This document shows, piece after piece, positions 1-9,123 of a DNA stretch of 64,000 nucleotides. A model generated the notes under the pieces. That model did no database searches, was not told the DNA's origin, and worked only from the letters and a program-made list of their open reading frames with translations. Position 1 is the first letter of the stretch. Every line of letters starts with the position of its first letter. Location: positions 124,001 through 188,000 of the forward strand of contig JAFXXQ010000047.1 of NCBI GenBank assembly GCA_017542145.1. The letters run 5' to 3'. The position numbers were made by a program, and so were the translations under genes. The DNA is from Bacteroidaceae bacterium (GTDB taxonomy: Bacteria > Bacteroidota > Bacteroidia > Bacteroidales > Bacteroidaceae).

Positions 1-752
1 AGCCAGAACGACCAAGCAGTAAAGGCAGCCCCCACGATGAGGCATGCAGCCCCTACCCCACGACGCAACGAGACGCCCCAACTGAGATGGAAGCGCACGT
101 AGTGAGCCAGCACCAGATAACCAAGGTAGCCAGCAAAATACCATAGCATATGATACTGGTTCCAGAAGCATTCGCCCCACAGTTCGGGAGCGACGAAGCG
201 ATGGATATAGCGCATGAAGCAGGCCACGATGAAAAGCCCGATAAAGATGCGCTCCTCCTTTGCCGTAGCACGCTCAAGCCAAGGGGAGATGATAGGGATG
301 AAGAGGTAGAGCCCCAACAGGGGATACATGAACCACAGATGCCCAGCCATAGAGGGGAAGTTCCAAGGCAGGAGCTTGAGGTCGGAGATGGACTGCTGCC
401 AAGTCATACCTCCCCACAACAGGGGCAGGAAGGTGTAGATGAGCATGAAAGCCACCATAGGCGGCACGACACGCAGGAAACGTTTCCGATAGAAACTGCC
501 CATGGTCTCTCCCTTCTTCATAGGAACAAGGAGATAGGCCGAAATGACCATGAACATCGGTACCGCAATACGTGAGCAGCCATCGTAGAGCGCCACGAAC
601 AGACGGTTCGACTCGTTCATGAGCATGGACATATTTCCAGCCAAGCCCGATGAATCGGCACCATAGAAATTCTCGGCGGCATGTACCAGCATCACCAGGA
701 AACAGGCCACGACGCGCATGTAATCGGCAAAGACTACGCGTTCTTTCTCCAT
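1..752 (-). CDS. Acyltransferase-3 (OafA/YrhL-like) membrane protein, 3' end outside window
   Basis: Reading the minus strand from an ATG at 752 gives an open frame that runs off the left edge after 250 codons. It starts MEKERVVFADYMRVVACFLV and continues through several hydrophobic segments (for example around VPMFMVISAYLLVP and LWFMYPLLGLYLFIP). The N-terminal 'D-x-x-R-x-x-A' stretch, the following membrane helix with a conserved 'LVHAAE' His, and a later 'GHLWFMY' motif are typical of the acyltransferase-3 family. Family members O-acylate sugars of surface polysaccharides or other envelope glycans. The substrate cannot be read from this fragment. The gene is codirectional with the trxA group and starts 24 bp downstream of the small acidic protein gene, so it may be the last gene of that run. 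The C-terminal part is not in the window. Confidence 0.85.
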   Translation of the reverse strand, partial: MEKERVVFADYMRVVACFLVMLVHAAENFYGADSSGLAGNMSMLMNESNRLFVALYDGCSRIAVPMFMVISAYLLVPMKKGETMGSFYRKRFLRVVPPMVAFMLIYTFLPLLWGGMTWQQSISDLKLLPWNFPSMAGHLWFMYPLLGLYLFIPIISPWLERATAKEERIFIGLFIVACFMRYIHRFVAPELWGECFWNQYHMLWYFAGYLGYLVLAHYVRFHLSWGVSLRRGVGAACLIVGAAFTAWSFW

Positions 753-776
753 AAAGAGTGTGGTAATTGGGAGAAA

Positions 777-1112
777 CTACACTTCGTCGGGGCCGTCAAG
801 TTGTTCGCCGAACTCCAGTTCGCCTGCCACAATCTGTATCATCTCGTCGAGGTCGAAAGTGCCGACATTGTGTTTTTTGGCTTCCTTTACGAGATACTGG
901 GCAACGGCTTCCACATCGACATCAACACAGCCGTCGGCATCGGGTTCCTGGTCGAAAACGCCGTTGTCGCAGTAGTAATCGCTAATCGTGTCGAGGAAAA
1001 ATTCCAGGTCATCGTCCGAAAGCTTCTCCTTCAAATCCGCAGAAATGTAATTTCGGATGAACTCGATGGTCTTGTCGTCATCGAGGTCTTCAAGCATAAA
1101 TTCGTCAGCCAT
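777..1112 (-). CDS. Small acidic conserved hypothetical protein
   Basis: A 111-residue, strongly acidic protein (Asp/Glu-rich throughout, starting MADEFMLEDLDDD), predicted soluble and helical, with no signal peptide. One Cys lies in a 'YYCDNG' stretch and another in 'DADGCVD'. I do not recognise a domain. It lies 25 bp downstream of trxA in the same direction and is probably cotranscribed with cstA, dnaE and trxA. The long open frame, clear ATG and tight spacing support it as a real gene. Function unknown. Confidence 0.75.
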   Translation of the reverse strand: MADEFMLEDLDDDKTIEFIRNYISADLKEKLSDDDLEFFLDTISDYYCDNGVFDQEPDADGCVDVDVEAVAQYLVKEAKKHNVGTFDLDEMIQIVAGELEFGEQLDGPDEV

Positions 1113-1137
1113 AGGACAAAGGGATTAATAATTAAGA

Positions 1138-1449
1138 TTAGAGTAAGGCGTTGATTTTATCGACATAGACCTGCTTGGGGGCAGCACCTACTTGCTTGTC
1201 AACCAGCTGGCCGTCCTTGAAAAACATGACGGTTGGGATGTTGCGGATGCCATACTTGACGGGAAGGTCAACGGCCTCATCAACGTCGCATTTGCCGATA
1301 ACGACGCGCCCTTCATACTCGGCGGCAAGCGCCTCGATGGTGGGAGCAAGTGCACGACAAGGGCCGCACCACGTAGCCCAAAAATCTACCACAACAGGCT
1401 TGCCTTCGGCAAGGACCTGATCAAAATTGCTGTCTGTAATCTGTAACAT
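1138..1449 (-). CDS. trxA: Thioredoxin
   Basis: A 103-residue cytoplasmic thioredoxin, the usual single-domain length. The active site is W27-C28-G29-P30-C31, and the cis-proline motif 'NIPTVMFF' follows around residue 72. It reduces protein disulfides using electrons from thioredoxin reductase and serves ribonucleotide reductase and peroxiredoxins. There is no signal peptide, unlike the TlpA-type proteins elsewhere in the window. It lies 56 bp downstream of dnaE in the same direction. A dnaE-trxA pairing is seen in other Bacteroidales as far as I recall. Start chosen at the ATG ending at 1449. Confidence 0.96.
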   Translation of the reverse strand: MLQITDSNFDQVLAEGKPVVVDFWATWCGPCRALAPTIEALAAEYEGRVVIGKCDVDEAVDLPVKYGIRNIPTVMFFKDGQLVDKQVGAAPKQVYVDKINALL

Positions 1450-1505
1450 AACGAATAATTTAACTATTTAACAATTTACTATGTTGTTTCTCCTATAATC
1501 CTTTT

Positions 1506-4500
1506 TTAGTTGAGGCGGAAGTCGAGGCCAGGATGGTTTTTAATGTAGCTGATCATATCGTCCGTCACATTCACCCTATTGGAACGGGAGCCAAGCTTCG
1601 CTTTCATGGACTGCCCGGAGGTATGGACTTCAAAGTTCAGCGTTACCTTGCCGGGATTTGCCTTCATTATATCCGATAAATCAAAGATAAGCGACTCGCT
1701 GAGTGCTGAAAGTTCGATTATAATCGTCAACTGATGGATGAGCGTATCCTTGACTTCGGGCAACAGACGGATGGAGAGGATGGCCAACTCCAATTCAGTC
1801 TCCTTGTACTTTCGCGGTCTTACTTCCGCTTCTATATAAAGGAAATAGCCTACGCTGTATTTGCCCTTGTTGTTCATCCAGTCGTTACCAAAGAACGTGA
1901 GCTCGTGGGTGCCCGTGAAGTCCTCAAGCACCACCTTACCGTAGGGCATATCGCGTTTTGTCCGAAGTTCTTTTTGTTCAACGACAATACCGCCCATCGT
2001 TAGCGTATGTCCTTGTAGGGACTGCAAATCACCAAGGTCAGCCATGTGGGTATTACAGACATGGTCGAGGATGATGCGATATTCGTCCAACGGATGAGCC
2101 GACAGATACATGCCTACCAGTTCGCGCTCACGGTCAAGACGTTCAAGATCTGTCCAAGGAGCCACCTCAAGAAGTGGAGGATGCACACGTTCGCTTATAT
2201 CGTTTTCGCCGAAGAGCGAGAACTGCGCCTCTGCCTTGTCAGCCTGACACAAGGCGCCGTAGCGCATCAGCTGATCGAGGTAAATCTCCTCGCCCCGTCC
2301 TGTTGGAGCAAAGAAATGCTCACGAGTAATGGTACCGAAACTGTCAAACACGCCGGCAAGTGCCATATTCTCAATTGACTTTCGATTGCAGGCCTGCAGA
2401 TTGACGCGCTCCATAAAATTATAGATATCCTTGTAAGGGCCGTTCTTTTCGCGCTCGGCTATAATGACCTCAACAGCATTCTCCCCTACACCTTTGATAC
2501 CAGCCAGGCCGAAGCGGATGTTGCCTGCAGCATTGGAGCTGAACTTCCGACGACTTTCGTTCACGTCGGGCCCCAGCACCTTGATGCCCATCGCTTTGCA
2601 TTCAGCTTGTAGCTTGGTCATTTCATCCATTTTATCAAGGTTACGGCTAAGGTTGGCAGCCATGTATTGTGAGGGATAGTGCGCCTTCATGTAAGCCGTC
2701 TGATACGCCACCCACGAATAGCAGGTTGCATGGGATTTGTTGAAGGCATACGAAGCGAATTTCTCCCAATCGGCCCAAATTTTCTCCAGCACCTTTTCAT
2801 CGTGCCCGTTGGACTTTCCTCCTGCAATAAACTTGGGTTTCAGTTCATCCAGCTTTTGACGGATTTTCTTTCCCATCGCCTTTCGGAGTGTATCGCTCTC
2901 GCCTCGGGTGAATCCTCCAAGCAAGCGGCTGAGAAGCATGACCTGCTCCTGATAGACCGTGATGCCGTACGTGTCCTTTAGATACTTCTCCATGACGGGG
3001 ATGTCATAGGTGATAGGCTTGCGTCCATGCTTACGGTCAATAAAGTCAGGGATATAATCCATTGGGCCGGGACGGTAGAGGGCATTCATAGCAATCAGGT
3101 CTTCGAAGGTACTGGGCTGGAGCTCGCGCAGGTACTTCTGCATACCTGGCGATTCAAACTGGAAGGTTCCGATAGTGCGTCCCTCGCAATAGAGCTGGTA
3201 GGTAAGCGGGTCGTCGATGGGAATGGAATCGATATCGACATCAATACCCAATGACTCTTTGACGTTCTGGACCGATTCCTTCAAGATGGAGAGCGTCTTC
3301 AACCCGAGAAAGTCCATCTTGATCAGACCCGTATCCTCGATGACGCTACCCTCGTATTGAGTAACGATAAGCTTCTCCTTCGATTCCTTGTCCTCAGCCG
3401 TCGAGACAGGCACCCAATCGGTAATATCGTCGCGGCAGATGATGGTTCCACAAGCATGGACGCCGGTATTGCGCACGTTGCCCTCGAGCATCTTGGCGTA
3501 TTTAATCGTGTCGCGCAACAACGGATCGGGCGATATAGCCGCCTCCTGAAGCTCAGGTACAGCAGCTATGGCGTTGGTAAGGTTCATTTTCGGCGTCTTG
3601 CCATTCACATCAGGCAAGCGGTCCGGTATAGCCTTACAAAGGCGGTTGGCCACGTCGAGCGAAACCTTCTGAACTCGTGCCACATCCTTGATGGCCAACT
3701 TGGTAGCCATCGTACCATAGGTGATAATATGGGCCACCTTCTCCTGCCCGTACTTATCCGTCACCCATTGTAGCACACGTCCACGCCCATCGTCATCGAA
3801 ATCGACGTCGATATCGGGTAGTGAGATTCGGTCGGGATTCAGGAAGCGCTCAAACAGCAAGTCATACCTGATGGGGTCGACACGGGTAATCTGCAAGCAA
3901 TAGGCCACGGCGCTACCGGCAGCGGAGCCACGTCCAGGACCAACCCATACACCCAATTCCTCACGAGCAGCACGGATGAAGTCCTGCACGATAAGGAAGT
4001 AACCCGGGAAACCCATCGTCTTCATGATATGAAGCTCAAAGTTCAGCTGATCCTCTATCTCGGGCGTCATATTGGGATATACCTTTTTCGCGCCTTCGAA
4101 GGTAAGCTTACGCAGATAGTCGGCTTCCAACTTGATACGGTAGAGTTTGTCGTAGCCGCCCAGTTTGTCAATCTTCTTTTTTGCCTCCGCTTCGCTCAGC
4201 ACCACTTCGCCCTTCTCGTTTCGGGTGAACTCGTTGAAGAGGTCTTCCTCGGTGTATTTTTGCCGATATTCCTCTTCGGTGCCGAAGTCGGTAGGAATCT
4301 CGAAGTTAGGCATGATGGGGGCATGGTCGATGCTATACATCTCTACCTTATCTAATATAGCAACTGTGTTGCTCAGCGCCTCGGGGACATCTCCAAAGAT
4401 GGCATTCATCTCCTCGGTTGTCTTGAACCACTCTTGCTTAGAATAGAGCATACGAGTTGGGTCATCCAAGTCCTTACTCGTGCTCAAGCAGATGAGCCTG

Positions 4501-5216
4501 TCGTGTGCCTCGGCATTCTCTTCATCGACGAAGTGGACGTCGTTGGTACAAATGAGGGGGATGCCGAACCGACGGCTGTATTCCTCCAGTTTGGCGTTGA
4601 CTTCCTGCTGCAGGCGATAGGTCTCGTGATTGGCGCGCGGAACGGTAGCCTTATGGAACTGGAGCTCCAGATAGTAGTCATCACCGAAGGTACGATGATA
4701 CCATTGGATGGCTTCCTCTGCTTCGTCATATCGCCCTGCTGAAATCTTACGCGGTACTTCGCCACCCAGACAAGCTGAGCAGACAATAAGCCCCTCGCGA
4801 TACTTCTCCAGCTCAAAGCGGTCTGTACGCGGATGGCTATAGAAGCCCTGCGTCCAAGCCTTAGAGACAAGCTTCACGAGGTTGTGGTAACCCTTCAGGT
4901 TTTTGGCAAGCACCAACAAATGATAGTTGGCTCCATCACCTGCGGACTTATCCTTGTCGGTAAGACGACGGGGGGCGACGTACATCTCGCAGCCGACAAT
5001 AGGTTTGAAGAGCGGAAGTTCCTTCTCCTTCCGCTTTCCGTTCACCTTGTTCACGTAGTTCAGGAATTCCTTTATACCCATCATGTTGCCATGATCAGTA
5101 ACAGCCATACCCGGCATACCGTCGGCAATGGCTTTGTCAACGAGCTTGGGGATAGCCGCCTGCCCATCGAGGATGGAGTACTGCGTATGAACGTGAAGAT
5201 GAACGAATGGCTGCAT
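1506..5216 (-). CDS. dnaE: DNA polymerase III alpha subunit
   Basis: A 1236-residue replicative polymerase subunit of the DnaE1 type. The N-terminal PHP domain begins HLHVHTQYSILDG, with metal-site histidines, and covers roughly the first 290 residues. The polymerase core has the catalytic motif PDIDVDFDDD near residue 467, preceded by a 'GPGRGSAAGS' loop, and a later 'KMDFLGLKTL' motif. The C-terminal part holds a helix-hairpin-helix-like 'GIKGVGENAV' and an OB-fold region ('GGIVVEQKELRTKR'). Length is normal for Bacteroidetes DnaE. It starts 11 bp after cstA stops and is followed by trxA, so the genes are likely cotranscribed. No disruption seen. Confidence 0.97.
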   Translation of the reverse strand: MQPFVHLHVHTQYSILDGQAAIPKLVDKAIADGMPGMAVTDHGNMMGIKEFLNYVNKVNGKRKEKELPLFKPIVGCEMYVAPRRLTDKDKSAGDGANYHLLVLAKNLKGYHNLVKLVSKAWTQGFYSHPRTDRFELEKYREGLIVCSACLGGEVPRKISAGRYDEAEEAIQWYHRTFGDDYYLELQFHKATVPRANHETYRLQQEVNAKLEEYSRRFGIPLICTNDVHFVDEENAEAHDRLICLSTSKDLDDPTRMLYSKQEWFKTTEEMNAIFGDVPEALSNTVAILDKVEMYSIDHAPIMPNFEIPTDFGTEEEYRQKYTEEDLFNEFTRNEKGEVVLSEAEAKKKIDKLGGYDKLYRIKLEADYLRKLTFEGAKKVYPNMTPEIEDQLNFELHIMKTMGFPGYFLIVQDFIRAAREELGVWVGPGRGSAAGSAVAYCLQITRVDPIRYDLLFERFLNPDRISLPDIDVDFDDDGRGRVLQWVTDKYGQEKVAHIITYGTMATKLAIKDVARVQKVSLDVANRLCKAIPDRLPDVNGKTPKMNLTNAIAAVPELQEAAISPDPLLRDTIKYAKMLEGNVRNTGVHACGTIICRDDITDWVPVSTAEDKESKEKLIVTQYEGSVIEDTGLIKMDFLGLKTLSILKESVQNVKESLGIDVDIDSIPIDDPLTYQLYCEGRTIGTFQFESPGMQKYLRELQPSTFEDLIAMNALYRPGPMDYIPDFIDRKHGRKPITYDIPVMEKYLKDTYGITVYQEQVMLLSRLLGGFTRGESDTLRKAMGKKIRQKLDELKPKFIAGGKSNGHDEKVLEKIWADWEKFASYAFNKSHATCYSWVAYQTAYMKAHYPSQYMAANLSRNLDKMDEMTKLQAECKAMGIKVLGPDVNESRRKFSSNAAGNIRFGLAGIKGVGENAVEVIIAEREKNGPYKDIYNFMERVNLQACNRKSIENMALAGVFDSFGTITREHFFAPTGRGEEIYLDQLMRYGALCQADKAEAQFSLFGENDISERVHPPLLEVAPWTDLERLDRERELVGMYLSAHPLDEYRIILDHVCNTHMADLGDLQSLQGHTLTMGGIVVEQKELRTKRDMPYGKVVLEDFTGTHELTFFGNDWMNNKGKYSVGYFLYIEAEVRPRKYKETELELAILSIRLLPEVKDTLIHQLTIIIELSALSESLIFDLSDIMKANPGKVTLNFEVHTSGQSMKAKLGSRSNRVNVTDDMISYIKNHPGLDFRLN

Positions 5217-5227
5217 ACGGAACTATT

Positions 5228-6727
5228 CTATTTCTTAACTCTAAACTTCCAGATAAAGAACCAAGCGCCTGAGACAACGAGTGCCACAAGCCCGATAATA
5301 TAACTGACGTTTTGCGGCAGACGGAAGCCTTCCTTGGCGATGCAGATGTAGGTGGTGCAGACACACGTCATGAAAAGTGCCGGCACAAGAGTAATCCAAT
5401 AAGCACCTGCAAACCTCCTTGTCTGTTGACTTGTTGTCTTTCTGGCTCGTTGGGCCAGGAACACCGTCGCCGTCCAAAGCGCGAAGCAAGCCAGCGTCTG
5501 GTTGGCCCAGCCGAAGTAGCGCCAGATGACGTTGAAGCCATTCTCGTCCGCCACATTATACCAAAGCAGCAGACAGGCAGCAACAAACACGGGCAGGGCG
5601 ATAACGAGCCGGTTGCGATACTTCTTCTGCTCCAGATGGAAGAAGTCGGCAATGATAAGTCGAGCGCTGCGGAAGGCGGTATCGCCGCTCGTGATAGGGG
5701 CAGCAACTACTCCCAGAATAGCCAGCACTCCGCCTACGATGCCCAGCCAAGCCTCTGAGACCTTCGTAACAACAGTTGGGGCAGCAGCAGTCAGTTCTGC
5801 GCCCACCTCTGCAGCTCCTCCGTCGAAGAAGAAATACGACGAGACTGCCGCCCATATGAGGGCTACGATACCTTCCGTTATCATCGCACCATAGAACACG
5901 GGGCGTCCCATCCGCTCGTTCTTCAGGCATCGTGCCATAATGGGGCTCTGCGTGGCGTGGAATCCGCTTAGGGCACCGCAGGCTATGGTGATGAACAGGC
6001 AGGGGAACACAGGCTGTGTGTCAAGCCCCTTCAGTCCCTTGGCAGCACCCAAGTTACCTAATCCGTCCCACACCTCGGGCAGCGAAGGCCATTTGACGAA
6101 CAATCCAATCATAAGCGCAGCAGCCATAAACAACAGCGCAAAGGCAAATATAGGATAGACCTTGCCAATAAGTTTGTCTACCGGCAACAAGGTGGCTATG
6201 ATGTAGTAGGCAAACACTATCAACACCCACGCCATGATGCTCCCCTTCGCCGTAGGCATGAAACCCGCGATATCGCCCAGAATGAGCGCCGGGCTATAGA
6301 CGAACACCGTGCCTACCAGCAGCAGCAGTACAATGCTGAACACCAGCACCAAAGTCCGCGTGCCCCGTCCCAGATAGTGCCCCACTAGCTCGGGCAGGCC
6401 AGCACCCCCTTGACGCATGGAAAGCATGCCCGTCATATAGTCGTGCACGGCGCCGGCGAAAATACAGCCGAAGACAATCCACAGATACGATGCCGGGCCG
6501 AACTTTGCCCCCATGATGGCGCCGAAGATGGGTCCTGTGCCTGCAATGTTCAGGAATTGAATCATGAAAACCCTCCACGTCGGCAGGGGAACAAAGTCCA
6601 CCCCGTCCTGCATGGTTACAGCAGGGGTCGCACGCCCTGCATCTGGTCCGAACGTGCGTTCCACAATCCGCCCATATACCACATAGCCTATCACAAGCGC
6701 TACAAGCGAAAGTATAAACGAAATCAT
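5228..6727 (-). CDS. cstA: Carbon starvation protein A family transporter
   Basis: A 499-residue polytopic membrane protein of the CstA family, the shorter form (E. coli CstA is about 700 residues). The conserved stretch 'IAGTGPIFGAIMGAKFGP' lies around residues 62-80, and 'SGDTAFRSARLIIADF' is the typical CstA motif. Family members import peptides or pyruvate during carbon limitation. Near the C-terminal third the coding sequence holds an 8-bp periodic repeat (about 5414-5445) that encodes a 'TTSQQT' loop between membrane segments. The gene precedes dnaE by 11 bp, an odd but apparently real operon partner. A -7-like box (TATCTTCG on the minus strand, 6781-6788) lies upstream. Confidence 0.93.
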   Translation of the reverse strand: MISFILSLVALVIGYVVYGRIVERTFGPDAGRATPAVTMQDGVDFVPLPTWRVFMIQFLNIAGTGPIFGAIMGAKFGPASYLWIVFGCIFAGAVHDYMTGMLSMRQGGAGLPELVGHYLGRGTRTLVLVFSIVLLLLVGTVFVYSPALILGDIAGFMPTAKGSIMAWVLIVFAYYIIATLLPVDKLIGKVYPIFAFALLFMAAALMIGLFVKWPSLPEVWDGLGNLGAAKGLKGLDTQPVFPCLFITIACGALSGFHATQSPIMARCLKNERMGRPVFYGAMITEGIVALIWAAVSSYFFFDGGAAEVGAELTAAAPTVVTKVSEAWLGIVGGVLAILGVVAAPITSGDTAFRSARLIIADFFHLEQKKYRNRLVIALPVFVAACLLLWYNVADENGFNVIWRYFGWANQTLACFALWTATVFLAQRARKTTSQQTRRFAGAYWITLVPALFMTCVCTTYICIAKEGFRLPQNVSYIIGLVALVVSGAWFFIWKFRVKK

Positions 6728-6857
6728 ACTATTCCAATCTATTTCTAGTCTTCGATTGTCAATTCACACAAATTGGCTTGCGAAGATAACGCTTTACTCT
6801 GAACAATCCAAGAAAAAACGCATCATTTTCGCCCCATTGTGGAAAACTCTTCTTCTA

Positions 6858-6945
6858 CAGCGCAGGCAAATAATTTCTCAGCGCAAGGGAATAAATTTTT
6901 AACGCAAGGGAATAATTCCACAACGCAAGCAAATAAAATGCGAGG
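6858..6945 (+). repeat. 21-bp-phased tandem repeat array (4 units)
   Basis: Units headed by CGCAAG or CGCAGG begin at 6861, 6882, 6903 and 6924, exactly 21 bp apart. Each carries an A/T core (AATAATT or AATAAATT). The array lies in the 5' region of the GHL10 gene, between the divergent cstA start and the chosen GTG start. It has no stop codon in the frame of the downstream gene, but a signal peptide only makes sense when the later start is used. Confidence 0.8.
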
Positions 6946-7003
6946 AGCGTACTTTTTTGAGAGAATCTCTTCGTATACGCGTTTTTTTTCGTATCTTCGC
7001 GGC

Positions 7004-8440
7004 GTGAAACGATTCGTTGCCCTGAAACTCCTTTTTCTGTCACTTCTGATAGTGACACATGGCGTTCCCCTGCATGCCCAGGAGGCGTGGAAACCTGCCG
7101 TCACGCCCAAGCGGGAGTATCGTGCAGTATGGCTGACAACGATTAAGAACCTCGACTGGCCTTCGGCAGCGGCAACGACGGCTGCAGGCGAGCAGCGGCA
7201 ACGGGCAGAACTCTGCGCCATGCTGGATACGCTGAAGGCCGTGGGCATCAACACGGTACTGTTGCAGACGCGTCTGCGCAGCGATGTCATCTATCCCTCG
7301 CTACGCGAGCCCTTCACAGCATTCCTTACAGGCAAGGAGGGAAACCAGACAACCACCTACGACCCCCTGCGCTTTGCCATCGACGAATGTCACAAGCGCG
7401 GCATGCTGTGTCACGCCTGGATGGTGGCACTTCAGGTAAAGGACAACAAGTACGTCGACCCTGCCGAGCCTGCCGTAGTCAGCCATCTCTGCGATATGGT
7501 ACGCGAGGTGGTGCGAGGGTACGACGTCGATGGCATCCATCTTGACTACCTGCGCTATCCCGAAAAGACCAAGGGACAAGACCAATGGCGGCGCGACAAC
7601 GTGACAGCCTGCCTGCGGGCCGTCTATCGCACGGTGAAGGCTGAGAAGCCCTGGGTGTGCGTCAGCACAGCCCCCCTCGGCAAATATCGCAGTACGGCCC
7701 GTGCCTCGTCGCAAGGGTGGAATGCCTACTATACCGTCTTCCAGGAGGCGCAGGAGTGGATGCACGAAGGCATCTGCGACGCACTCTTTCCCATGATGTA
7801 CTACGACGGAGGGAACTTCTACCCCTTTGTGGACGACTGGGCAGCACACACCTACGGACGCCACTTTGCTGCCGGACTTGGCATCTACCAGCTTGCCTCG
7901 AATGAACTGAACTGGAGCCTACACACCATCAGAAGCCAAATGAACTATGTGCGTGACTTCGGCAACGGCACCTATGCCAACTCCGCCTGCGGCTATGCCC
8001 TCTTCCGTGCAGGTTTCATCATGAACAACACGAAGGGCATCCGCGACGAATTGCATCACCTCAACGGCTCTCCTGCCCTTGTCCCCGCTTTGACATGGCA
8101 CTCCAGCAGCCGCCCTGACAGCCCCTCAGCAGTCAGTTTCACCCTCGCAGGCGACAGCATCCACATCAGCTGGGCAGCCAACAAGCCAATAAGCCAACAA
8201 GGCAACAAAGCATCAAGCGAACTTCGCTACAACCTCTATTGCGCAGTCAGCAACCCTCTTGACATCGATGACGCAAGCTGTCTATACCTCATTTACCAAA
8301 GTGGGCCGATGCTTACCGTCCCCCGTCTGACAAGGACACAGGATGTCACCTACGCTCTCACGGCTATAGACCGCTATGGCAACGAGAGCCGTCCCGTTGT
8401 CTGGCACCTGAAAGCGAAAAAACCGATTACTGCGCCTTAA
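7004..8440 (+). CDS. GHL10 family (DUF187) glycosyl hydrolase, secreted
   Basis: A secreted protein with a family-10-like glycosyl hydrolase domain (GHL10, PF02638). After a signal peptide ending 'VPLHA' the core opens with EYRAVWLTTIKNLDWPS and contains 'DGIHLDYLRYP', both family hallmarks. A C-terminal Fn3-like segment follows. The best studied relative, E. coli DigH (YddW), cleaves denuded peptidoglycan strands, so envelope remodelling is a reasonable inference. I chose the GTG at 7004 because it gives a classical signal peptide (MKRFVALKLLFLSLL). The frame is open upstream to 6839 but encodes repeat-derived sequence. A -7-like TATCTTCG (6992-6999) sits directly before this GTG. An 8-bp repeat near 8176-8210 lies in frame. 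The 3' end overlaps the convergent gene by 14 bp. Confidence 0.85.
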   Translation: MKRFVALKLLFLSLLIVTHGVPLHAQEAWKPAVTPKREYRAVWLTTIKNLDWPSAAATTAAGEQRQRAELCAMLDTLKAVGINTVLLQTRLRSDVIYPSLREPFTAFLTGKEGNQTTTYDPLRFAIDECHKRGMLCHAWMVALQVKDNKYVDPAEPAVVSHLCDMVREVVRGYDVDGIHLDYLRYPEKTKGQDQWRRDNVTACLRAVYRTVKAEKPWVCVSTAPLGKYRSTARASSQGWNAYYTVFQEAQEWMHEGICDALFPMMYYDGGNFYPFVDDWAAHTYGRHFAAGLGIYQLASNELNWSLHTIRSQMNYVRDFGNGTYANSACGYALFRAGFIMNNTKGIRDELHHLNGSPALVPALTWHSSSRPDSPSAVSFTLAGDSIHISWAANKPISQQGNKASSELRYNLYCAVSNPLDIDDASCLYLIYQSGPMLTVPRLTRTQDVTYALTAIDRYGNESRPVVWHLKAKKPITAP

Positions 8441-9080
8441 CCACTACCTTACGTCCCCCGATGATGTAGAGGCCTGGGGCAAGAGGACGCTTTGAACTAA
8501 TGCGGCGTCCAAGCAAATCATAGACTGGCGTATTTCCCAACCCCTCTTCAGAGAAGGCAGGAGTGCTGATGCCAGTTGTTTCATAGACAAACTTGACGCT
8601 AATGGCAACACTCGTGCTTCCTGCAGTAAGGCTCAGCGTGGTTTCCACCTCTCCATAATTGGACACATCGCCAAAGTCCACTTCCCAACGGGCTGGGACA
8701 GAAGCTCCCGCAGCAAGCTTCGCGTTCTTTTCGATAATTCCCTTCCCCTGCGTGTCGCGAGTACAATCACCACCTGCACAGAGTTGAATGGCAATAGCAG
8801 AAGAAGTAGTGGTATGCTCCACCTTTCCGACAACGGTGATGTCTGCAGTCGACGAACCTGTATTGACAATCTGCAGGTTGTTTCCACCTGTGTTGGTACT
8901 TCCCTCAACAATAAAGAAACCACCGCCATAGTCCTCCGCCACAACAGGCACGCTAATGACAGCACCATCCTGCAGGGCCTCGCCATTCCACTTGAATCCG
9001 AGGCTCTGTCCGAAAGCAGTAGGAACGACAAACAACAGGGAAAGATGAATAACTAGTAACGAAAGTAATGCTCTTTTCAT
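8427..9080 (-). CDS. Small secreted protein with C-terminal sorting-like tail
   Basis: About 217 residues. The ATG at 9080 gives a signal peptide (MKRALLSLLVIHLSLLFV, cleavage near 'AFG-QS'). The mature part is a beta-rich domain with two Cys in 'LCAGGDC', followed by 'VYDLLGRRI...APGLYIIGGRKVVVK' at the C-terminus. This tail resembles the type-A sorting tail of type IX secretion substrates, or the related short Prevotella tail. It is the last gene of the minus-strand block 8427-15872, 43 bp after the Omp28-like lipoprotein gene. Binding target unknown. The 3' end overlaps the convergent GHL10 gene. Confidence 0.8.
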   Translation of the reverse strand: MKRALLSLLVIHLSLLFVVPTAFGQSLGFKWNGEALQDGAVISVPVVAEDYGGGFFIVEGSTNTGGNNLQIVNTGSSTADITVVGKVEHTTTSSAIAIQLCAGGDCTRDTQGKGIIEKNAKLAAGASVPARWEVDFGDVSNYGEVETTLSLTAGSTSVAISVKFVYETTGISTPAFSEEGLGNTPVYDLLGRRISSKRPLAPGLYIIGGRKVVVKAQ

Positions 9081-9123
9081 ATCACTCAAATGCTATTTGT
9101 TAGTTTCTATATTCTTTTTTTTA

